Below the pieces are notes generated by a model, which was given only the letters and a program-made list of their open reading frames with translations, had not been told where the DNA came from and made no database searches. 64,000 nucleotides of DNA from Adineta vaga (lineage: Eukaryota; Rotifera): NCBI GenBank assembly GCA_021613535.1, contig CP075493.1, positions 16,678,001 through 16,742,000 of the forward strand. Direction: 5' to 3'. Position numbers and translations under genes: made by a program. Of the stretch, positions 55,176-64,000 are shown one piece after another. The stretch's first letter is position 1. Each line of letters opens with the position of its first letter.

Positions 55176-58100
55176 TCATGTATCAATGACTGATATGGTT
55201 ACGTGACGTTTCGCTTTCCATTTTCGAATACAGTACATAATTAATTTAACGATTATTGGTACAGTGATCTTTAACACTGTTGTTAATCCACCTATGACAC
55301 CAATCAATGTTGTTATTACGTAAATTACAGAATTTCTTGTCTTCACTACATAACGACATTCACTTGGTTGACATTCATTGTAATATTTATCATAAATTGA
55401 TGTTCCATTCCATTCTTCAATCATTAATTTGTTAAGCAAATCATTGATCGTTGATGTTTCCGAGTATTGATTTGATATTAATGCAGGAGGATTTAACTGA
55501 CCTGTTATGTAATAGGATGATAAATAATCCTGTAGTTTCGCAATACATGATTGATTATAAAAACATTGAAGATTCGACTGAAGCAAAGATTCTATTAATA
55601 AGCAACCCGTATAAAAACCCGGTACAGTAAAGGATGATGGATTGGTTCCGCCCGAATTTAGAGAGATACGAGAGGGCATTGTACATTCATCTGTTTGATC
55701 ACAATCACAATCATAATAATGTACTCCTGGTGTATAAACTTCACCAACAATTCCTGATTGTTGTAACAAATAATAATTGGTTTGCAACGCAGAAAATAAA
55801 CGATTTGCTTCTGTGAGACGTCGAATCAAATTAAGAGATAATAAAAAATTAGCAGTTGTCGATGATTGAAAGTCATCAATGAGTGATTGAGTTTGTGATT
55901 GAAATAATAATTGAGGGGTCAAATATGCCGCGACATATTGACTTGATTTGAATTGTATCAAATTATTAGCCATTGTATTTTCGATAAGTTTACAAAATCC
56001 ATTCAATGCTTGAAAAGAATACAATCCTACCACTCGAAAATCGTAGCTATATATATCACCGATAAAAAGAGCAGAAGAAAGAGACCAATTGCCCGTGACA
56101 AAAACACTTCTGCATACTGCATGTAGTGCATACTTGATATCTAAAAATTTCTCATAATTAATCGAGATATGTTCACACGGACATACAAGAGTTTGTGAGT
56201 ATGTTGCATTTAATTGCGAATAGTCACTCAAAGTAGGATTTTTGAAAGTGATCGTCTGTTGAATGTCGATTAGTGATGTGTAGAAGAGTAGAATCGTTAG
56301 TATTGAAAGAAATAATGCAATAAATAACCGTGTACATATTCGTTGATGACGAAGTTTTTGTTCATCAATTGACGGTGGAATAGATGGAAAAAGATTAAAA
56401 TTTATCAAAAAAACTTTGAACTTGTTCCATAGTAAGAAGACTCGTTCTTTCTTCGACACGACTATCAAATTGAAAGAAATAGGTAAATATAAATGCTATT
56501 TTTTAATGATCGTACTTACTTATCACTGGTTGCATTAATTGTTTCTTCCTTCGAATAAACTGAACTACTCTTGGTACAATCAATTTGAGCACCGTTGTTA
56601 AACCACCCACGATACCAATTAATGTTGTGATTATGTAAATTAGATTATTTTTTGTCACAATCGTATAATGACAAACGCTCGGTTTACATGCCTGAAAATA
56701 CGCCTCATATTCTCCTGTTCCATTCCACTTTTCAAGCATTATATTGAAAATAAGATTATTGATTTTGGTTCTCGGTGAATATTGACTTAATGAAGATGCA
56801 TTGAGAGCTTTCACTTCTACTGCAAATTCTGATGATAAATAAACTAAAAATTGATCTACACAAGTTTGATTATAAAAACATTCAAGACTAGATTGAAGTA
56901 ATGATTCAATAACATAACAACCATAATAAAAATCTGTTATGTTAGCTAATGTATTATGACCTGGATAACTATAAATAGAAGATTGTGCAATACAAACAGG
57001 TGAATTACTACAACGACAATCAGGATAAACAATTTCACCGGCAACTATTCGATTATAACCAGTTGGTATGTAAAAAACATAATATGATGCCAGTGCTGAA
57101 AATAAGGCGTTTCCTTGAGTCATATTACGAATCATATTGAGTGCGACTATAAAATTATTAGTTGTAGATATTCGACACTGATCACTATATGATCGAGTAT
57201 GGATTCGAAACAATTCCAAAGATGTAAGACTTGCAGTTACATAACGACTTCCATTGAACTGAGCTAGACTGATCGAAATTGTATTCTCAATTAATTCACA
57301 AAATCCTCTTAATGCTTCAAATGCATATGTACCGGTGACTTGAAAATCCATAATGTAGTATGGACCTGTACCTTTCAGATACATTATCCATTGATCAGTA
57401 ATAAAAATGCTATTGCATACTTGATGTAATACGTACTCGATATGAATAAATTTTCCATAATCAATCGAAATTTGAGTACATGGACATGTCAGAGTTTGCC
57501 AATATTTTTCATATAATTGTGAATATTTTGTCAGAGTAGGTTCTGGAATAGTAATTGTCGTTTCAATACTAATCAATGATGTATATAGGATGAGAATAAT
57601 TAATACTAAGATAAATAAGATGATAAAAATTCTTGTCGATATTCGTTGAGTTCGAAGTTCATATTCATCAGGTGAAGGTGGAATAGATGGAAATAAATTG
57701 AACATGATACAATAACGTTTTATTTTGAGAATCAAACGAAAAATATGTTCATACCAGAGAAGTACTAGAAAATAATGTATATGTTAAATTCGATTTCAAA
57801 GTTTAAACCTATTGAACTTAGTTTCATTGATATATAGCCTTCAAATTTTGTGAGACTGTTTTCTCATTCTCTAACTAAGTAAGAATCCATAATAATTACT
57901 CAAAAATTTTCAATAAAATCTCTATCAATGATCCCATGATAATATCTTACCAGTCTCTTGTTGTTTTTTATCTTTTTTCTTATTCCGTATAAACTTCACT
58001 ACTTGTGGTACAATGAATGTCAAAACTGTTGTTAATCCACCTATGACACCAATCAATGTTGTTATTACGTAAATTACAGAATTTCTTGTCTTCACTACAT

Positions 58101-59275
58101 AACGACATTCACTTGGTTGACATTCATTGTAATATTTATCATAAATTGATGTTCCATTCCATTCTTCAATCATTAATTTACTAAGCAAATCATTGATCGT
58201 TGATGTTTTCGAATATTGACTTGGTAATGTTGAATTCAAAGCAATAATATCCAAGGAAAAAGTTGAAGTTATATAACGTTGTATTTCTTCTATACATGAT
58301 TGATTATAAAAACATTCAAGATTCGATTGAAGTAATGATTCAACTACAAAACATCCTATATAAAATCCAGGTACACTCACATTTAGATTTTGATTAGATT
58401 GATATATATTCGATTGCTCGATGCATGTACTATATACCGTACAATCACAATTTCCATATGTTCTTGAATCTACACTGACGATATAATTAGATCCTACATT
58501 AATATGTATATTTGTTTGTAGTCCAGAAACTAAATGATTTGCTTGAGTTGTATTTCGAATCATATTAAGAGATAATAAAAAACTAGTAGTTGCCGACGAT
58601 TTAAACTGATATAAGAATGATCTCATTTGTGATTCAAACAATTCGACTGGTGTCAGAGTTGCTGTAATATATCGAGTTGAATTGAACTGAGTTAAACTCT
58701 GAGAAATTGTACTTTGAATAAGATCACAAAACATACTCAAGATTTCAAATGCATACGAGCTTGTAACTCGAAAATCATTACGAAGATATTCAGATTTAAT
58801 AGGTGATATCAAATATGAAATCCATGTATCAGTTACAAACATGCTATTGCATACTTGATGTAATACGTACTCGATATGAATAAATTTTCCATAATCAATT
58901 GAAATTTGAGTACATGGACATGTCAGAGTTTGCCAATATTTTTCATATAATTGTGAATATTTTGTCAGAGTAGGTTCTGGAATAGTAATTGTCGTTTCAA
59001 TACTAATCAATGATGTATATAGGATGAGAATAATTAATGCTAAGATAAATAAGATGATAAAAATTCTTGTCGATATTCGTTGAGGTCGAAGTTCATATTC
59101 ATCAGGTGAAGGTGGAATAGATGGAAATAGATTAAGATTTTGAAAAAAATGTTTAGTTTTTTGCCAGATTTGAGATACTTTCTGATGACTATCTGTTCCT
59201 AAAATGAAATGTATACAATATTTTATTTTCATTACTCAATGAAATGTTCTGAGAAAACGATAACATACGATTCAT
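55176..59275 (-). CDS. Three-unit membrane protein (tandem TM-ectodomain-TM repeats), spliced model
   Basis: Exons 59275-59269 (7 nt), 59198-57951, 57764-56520 and 56461-55176 sum to 3786 nt (1261 residues) with every junction in phase 1. Each large exon encodes one unit: a cytosolic LFPSIPPS motif, a membrane helix (like FIILFILALIILILYTSLI), a Cys-containing ectodomain of about 300 residues (CPC-x-ISI-Y-KF, CFYNQ-C, EWNGT-Y), and a second helix (VIYVITTLIGVIGGLTTVL). The stop at the end of each of the first two units lies inside a GT/AG intron (57950-57765 and 56519-56462). Introns are 70, 186 and 58 nt. Alternatively these are three separate genes of ~410-435 residues. Family and function are unknown to me; it may be lineage-specific. 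Confidence 0.7.
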
Positions 59276-59936
59276 TTTAGATTTATTTTAGTTAATATTG
59301 AAGTTATGATGAAAATTCAAATAAAAATGAATTCTAAATAGACAAATATAATTTCGGTAGATAGTAAATTATATTGTTATTATTGATTAGTATACCTAGA
59401 TCTTTAAATATATGTTGTACTTTTTCAGAAAAAGTACTTTTTATAAGTATGAGATACAGAATACTCGTAAATAATGTTCATGATATAGGATAACAAGAAA
59501 TAAAATCTCATTATTTTCTCATTGAAAGTTGATATTTATCTGAAGTGTATTGCCTTCCGTCATAGAATAATTTTTGTTTCAACAGAATACTGTTTCCGTG
59601 CATAATAGAAACAATAAAAATGTAATTATTTTGATGATCGTTTTTTGACTAAAAGTTGTAATCAATAAATGAATGCATAAAATATAATTAGAAAGATCTA
59701 CGAAATATTGGGAATATAGTTACAGGTTATTGTTTGGGCAATCATTCGCATCTCGTTGAACTCTTATAATAGTTCTTGAGGGTATAGGTATGAATATTTA
59801 ACCGTTATTTACGTCCACACCTACACCCTATAGCCATATACACCTACAGGATATTATTTTTCTAATTATCTTTAAATAGTTGAAATGTCATATGAAAAAC
59901 TTAAAATAAAATAAAATCTGTATAAATTCGTGTCTT
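59276..59936. other. Non-coding spacer with palindrome
   Basis: AT-rich promoter-side region of the three-unit gene. Only the palindrome at 59778-59831 stands out. Confidence 0.5.
59778..59831. repeat. Telomere-like palindrome (degenerate)
   Basis: GAGGGTATAGGTATGAA on the left and GTCCACACCTACACCCTATAG on the right. Confidence 0.6.
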
Positions 59937-60715
59937 TTAAATCGACAAGTGCGAATTCTGTTGATTGAGATTTGTGGCAATATATTCACCCATACTTTCT
60001 AGTTTAGCTAAAGGTACGTATTTCTCTGTAATATATAGAATTTCATGTAGTTCAAGCCATCGATTAAAAATTGCCACATCAGCTATAGATCCTGTCCAGA
60101 AATTCTCAAAGCGTTCTTTGACACCATCGAGTTGATCGAAAAACTTCGGCATTCCTATCTGAGCACCAATACATAATGTTCCCGGAACATTTGTATGTTG
60201 ATCTTCATCATTTTGATAAATATCATTCTTAATCTGATATTTTGGCTTCTTCTCACAATCAAGTTGACCATTGATAAACAACTGTTGCTTTTCCAGTGAT
60301 AAACAAGCGACAAAATGATACCATTTATTTCTGTTTCGTTGACGTTCACCACAACTACCTACACCGACGATATGTCCAGCATAGTCGAGTTGTATCTGGT
60401 AACTGAAAGAACTAAAATTAAGTCCTAGATAAAGATTTGAGTTGGAATTAATTTGTCAAGAACTAAAAGCTGCACGTCGAAATGCAAGTTCTGGATGCGT
60501 ATCCGCAATCCATAGAGATATACAAACAGGTTTGTTCTGATATGGTCGAATATCTTGAATATGTATATTAATGGTGGAAGAATCATCAAGATGAAGACAT
60601 GAACCGAATAAACATTCGCGATATTCCGGTTTACCAATAATTTTGAAAGAGGTTCATCATAAACTAAAAAAATCTTTGCAATCAATTCATTTGGAAGATC
60701 ATCTATTGACTTCAT
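59937..60715 (-). pseudogene. F-box / LamG-like (concanavalin fold) pseudogene
   Basis: From an ATG at 60715 the frame gives an F-box (SIDDLPNELIAKIFLVYDEP), then shifts by one base near 60640 into a frame reading GKPEYRECLFGSCLHLDDSS. This continues to an in-frame TGA near 60457 and beyond it as a LamG/concanavalin-type domain: KWYHFVACLSLEKQQLFING, LCIGAQIG and GSIADVAIFNRWL, ending at 59937. The two lesions split an otherwise coherent protein of about 255 residues. F-box proteins of this kind would recruit glycan- or protein-binding modules to SCF ligases. Confidence 0.6.
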
Positions 60716-61083
60716 CGTATCTATTCTTATTGTTAATAATAATATACAAAGCACAAAATACGTTTGAAAAAAGCGAAAGAAAAATGAATAGATTCTTATT
60801 TATTGTTTATGCGTCGATGATACTATTATCTATATTCATTAATATATAATACGTCAACGAAAACTGTATTATAAATAACTGATGACGTGTATGTTGACGT
60901 CAATGTTCATTACATTTATAGTGAAGTTAAAAAAAGTTTATGTTAGAGATTTTGTATATTAATAAGAAAAAAAAGAAATACTTTAAATGATTAATCTAGT
61001 CTTGATAGGTTTCAGTTGTTTTTCAAGTAGAATAAAAAGATGATGATTTTAATTTATCATTCAAAGAATAGAAAGAAATAATC
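60716..61083. other. Spacer between divergent genes
   Basis: It separates the minus-strand F-box/LamG relic from the plus-strand 7TM gene. AT-rich, with no further signal seen. Confidence 0.5.
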
Positions 61084-62055
61084 ATGAATGAAAATAATTC
61101 TACAGTATTTTTGTTTATTCCTCCTTTGAATATTCAATTTCATATATTACTTATCGGTGAAATTTTATCAATACCTTGTAGTTTATTTGTTGTTATTTAT
61201 ATTCTTATTCATAAAACACAACGTGAAGCTTTACATAATCATTGTGTTCTTGTATTTCTTATTATTGGTCTTATTATTCAATTGACAGATTTTATTTGGG
61301 TATTAGATAGTTATCGTTATGAATGTCAAGTATATCCAATATCAAATCTTTTCTGTCAAATCTGGTGGTTCATTGATTTTACTGGTTTTGATACGATTAC
61401 AATTATTCTTTGTTGGGCAGCTTTTGAACGACATATTTTAGTTTTCTATTCGAATCAATTAGTAACACGTTTACAAAAACTTTTTATTCATTATATTCCA
61501 TTGATTATTTTGTTAATCTATTCATTTATATTTCATCTATATGCCATTTTTTGGCCTTTTTCTAATGAATTTTATTATGATTTTACAAGACCTGTTTGTG
61601 GTGCATATCCGTGCTTTCTTGATGATTATATTCTAAATATGTGGATGACATTTGGGTTCAATGTTATTCCTACTCTTTTAATTGCTTTTTTCAATATAGC
61701 CTTCTTTGTTCGATTTATTCGACAGAAACAAATTCTTCATCGTCAAATTCATTGGAGAACATATCGAAAAATGGTATTACAATTATGTTCTATTACATCA
61801 CTTTTTCTTTTCATAGAAATGCCATTAAGTATCATTTCTATCGTTCATTTATCTGGTTCACCAGATTGGGCAACTGAAACTACACTTTACCTTTTCTTTC
61901 TGACTATCTTTCGAATTTTATGTACGCCCTTTATATGTCTCACATCACTGCCAAATATCGGTAAAAAATGTCGACAAATCTTTTCTCGACATCATCGACA
62001 AGTCATTCCTGCATCAATATTGCCAAGAATTCGACAAAGAATAACAACAGTTTAA
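61084..62055 (+). CDS. Orphan rhodopsin-like 7TM receptor
   Basis: 323 residues, single exon. An extracellular N-terminus (NENNSTVF, one N-glycosylation site) precedes seven hydrophobic segments. After helix 3 the motif is FERHILVF (E-R-H in place of D-R-Y). A Cys before helix 3 (LFCQIWW) can pair with one in loop 2 (VCGAYPC). Helix 7 (TPFICLTSLPNIGKK) lacks a clear NPxxY. These features fit the class A GPCR fold of the intronless, divergent kind. The ligand is unknown. The downstream gene at 63559 is a related, broken receptor. Confidence 0.75.
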   Translation: MNENNSTVFLFIPPLNIQFHILLIGEILSIPCSLFVVIYILIHKTQREALHNHCVLVFLIIGLIIQLTDFIWVLDSYRYECQVYPISNLFCQIWWFIDFTGFDTITIILCWAAFERHILVFYSNQLVTRLQKLFIHYIPLIILLIYSFIFHLYAIFWPFSNEFYYDFTRPVCGAYPCFLDDYILNMWMTFGFNVIPTLLIAFFNIAFFVRFIRQKQILHRQIHWRTYRKMVLQLCSITSLFLFIEMPLSIISIVHLSGSPDWATETTLYLFFLTIFRILCTPFICLTSLPNIGKKCRQIFSRHHRQVIPASILPRIRQRITTV

Positions 62056-63558
62056 ATATAAAAGACTGTTTGAGATGAATATCCAAATATCGTACGAAAA
62101 TATAAATATTATAGTCTCATATAATAGTATTTTTCATAGTAATACGTCATTTTCGAAATGTATGTTTGTCAAAATTCTTTTAAATATTTGCGTGATGATA
62201 GAACAAAAAGAACAAAACCAAGTAAATGGGATGCATACGATAGAAGATAAGCGATGGATAATAAATGTTTTTGTCATCTTGATAATTGTATCTACAAGAA
62301 AATATCGATGTGATCATTATTGGTTGTAAACCATTAAATAAAATGATCGATTCTGTTATAAATAATTCTTTTTGATTATAAAATTGTTGTTTTAAAGTTT
62401 CAATCAATGCATCATCTACCTTCATCCTTCGTGAATGACCACAAGCTGAAAGTGTGGGTGGATATGGATTATCTGTTACTTATACCTTAATCCACACTCG
62501 CACCCTACAATTCATTTTGATTAATGAAAAAATTACTCGAGAGAGCTTTTACTTCTCGAATACGATGCTTTACATCGCTCATTTTATTAAAACCATTCAT
62601 TCATTCAATCAATAAAAAATCAACTGTGCTTATGTATATTAGGGAGGTATTCATAGCTTCTGAAAGGAGCAATTTCAAAAAGCTTATATGGCTGTAAGAT
62701 CTGTAGAAAATATTTGACTACACGACTGAAGACTGCAGAAGCTATAAAAGTATTTGAGACATTGAAGTGTGAAGCCCTAGTTTACTTATAGGCATATATA
62801 CATTAATGTCTAGTGTATGTATGTGCCTATTGGATTTTAGTTCAACCTTTGAAACAGTGTACCCTTAACAAGAAAGAAAAGCCACGCAGTATGTACGAAT
62901 TTACGCTGGTGTCATCAAAATGCCATGGTAGATGTATGAAGTCTATTAAACTGCTTCTTTTATTCAGTATGGAATAGATTAGCAGTGAGCATGTGAATGT
63001 ATGACATTTTCATCAGTTTCTTTGACGCTCCAAACACATCTTCATTTAAAGAAAAGAAAGTAATTTTGGAATTCAATCCAACATTTAAAACAACAGCGAG
63101 TAGTGATTTTTCATAAAAGATTTTAAAAGGATCCTGAAGTTTTTACATTTTGTATGAAATACTTCTCACTAACAATGTGACATATCTTTTCATGAGACTT
63201 CGCACTCACAGAAGGCACAATTTAGGCTGATTAATGAGAATTCAATCGAGGGTCAAGCGAGTCAGCCTCGACGAACTTTATTTATAATACTTGTGGATGT
63301 TATTTTATTCTCATTTACCCTGAAGATGAAAGTGAGAACACAACTAAAGAGTGCAAAATAAAGAGTTTGACAGAATTGATTGACATCTATTTATATTTAT
63401 TCATTATCAACAGGAAGAATAAATCAAATCTGAAAGTCATTTATTTAAATAGAAATAAAATTATCTGTTTTCTACTCGACAATTAAAATATAGAATACAA
63501 TTCTTTATTTTAGTTATCATTATAAAAAAAACGTCCTATCAATTCAAAGTAAATAAAA
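62056..63558. other. Non-coding stretch with palindrome
   Basis: Short frames at 62075 and 62180 are unsupported. The palindrome at 62450-62506 is listed separately. Nothing else is recognised. Confidence 0.45.
62450..62506. repeat. Telomere-like palindrome (degenerate)
   Basis: AAGTGTGGGTGGATATGGAT on the left and AATCCACACTCGCACCCT on the right. The stem includes AGTGTGG with its complement in CCACACT. Confidence 0.7.
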
Positions 63559-64000
63559 ATGAATGAATCAATTTCTCTTGTTAATAATTTAAATAATATT
63601 GAAAATCAAATCCAATTATATAGTTATTCATTTATGTTTATTTCTTGTCTTATTGGTAATAAATTAAATATTCTTATATTTATCATTAAATCAAAAGATA
63701 ATCCATGTACAATTTATTTATTAGCATCACAAATATATGATATACTCATATTATAATTATTTCTTAAAACAAATATAATTTATTTTATTACAAATAAAAA
63801 TGGTACTAAATCTTGGAATTTATGGTGTAAATTAAATCCATATTTTGCAAATTATCTTTCATTAAATTCAATTGGTTTACTTTGTTTAGCTGCTATTGAT
63901 CGTTGTTATGTTATATCTCGTGAAGTTTACCGACGAAATTTACTTATATTTGTAGTAGTTTCTATATTTATTGTTTAGGTTCATCGATATTTCGTGCAAA
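63559..64000 (+). pseudogene. 7TM receptor pseudogene (runs off window)
   Basis: It starts MNESISLVNNLNNIENQ and gives helix 1 (FMFISCLIGNKLNILIFII) and helix 2 (PCTIYLLASQIYDILIL). A TAA follows at 63754-63756, after which the same frame reads helix 3 with LCLAAIDRCYVIS (DR-C/Y motif). A second stop, TAG, lies near 63978. Two in-frame stops in a receptor of normal layout point to a dead gene, unless a splice removes them; no donor/acceptor pair was obvious. Confidence 0.65.

Noticed and set aside
55634-55816. Plus-strand frame within the triple membrane gene
   Set aside because: It lies antisense to the ectodomain coding sequence, with no independent support.

Overview
The window is AT-rich animal DNA with very short introns (mostly 45-70 nt), intron-poor gene families and many lineage-type paralogues. 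The mix suggests a bdelloid rotifer (Adineta/Rotaria type): ADP-ribosyltransferase-TPR proteins, divergent F-box/LRR proteins, Thr-linker kelch proteins, orphan 7TM receptors, a probably foreign glycosidase with a ricin-type lectin domain, and many short TGTGGG-like palindromes. This assignment is inference from family content. Exon joins below were worked out by hand from GT/AG signals and reading phase, without transcripts.

Layout. 1-937 (-) is an ART-TPR gene cut by the window edge, followed by an ~830 bp non-autonomous DNA element (1664-2496) with long terminal inverted repeats. 3412-7112 (-) holds one intact F-box-family gene and decayed relatives. 8219-9754 (+) is a GTPase fused to an Hsp20 domain. 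11033-12697 (-) is a secreted PAN-domain protein. 14567-20243 (+) is an F-box/LRR gene in which nearly every 28-residue LRR has its own 84-nt exon. 20837-22329 (8 exons) and 22694-23157 (2 exons, zinc-finger-like) are unassigned genes. 24009-27098 is an intact ART-TPR protein, 27562-29485 a clan GH-A-like glycosidase with a ricin-type lectin domain, and 30049-36275 a ZZ-CAP gene split by a full-length Ty3/gypsy retrotransposon (31489-36137). That element has identical LTRs and a 5-bp target duplication. 37095-41276 carries a HEPN-like gene, an unassigned gene and a damaged ART-TPR copy. 41771-41986 is an RNase T2 fragment. 42626-46745 is best read as one gene: membrane anchor, Thr-rich stalk, six-bladed kelch propeller. 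Then come a HAD-like protein (-), an ApoL-like protein (-), a divergent eEF1A paralogue (+), a sulfotransferase-family protein (-), a three-unit membrane protein (55176-59275, -), an F-box/LamG pseudogene (-), and two 7TM receptor genes (+), the second broken.

The most unusual features are: (1) about 15 dispersed ~50-bp palindromes with GGGTGTGGG arms and a recurring loop, in intergenic DNA and inside introns; (2) the triple-repeat membrane gene built from phase 1-1 exons, whose first unit is a mosaic of the other two; (3) the LRR gene made of interchangeable phase-0 exons; (4) the fresh retrotransposon insertion in the ZZ-CAP gene; (5) the GTPase-Hsp20 and ZZ-CAP fusions.
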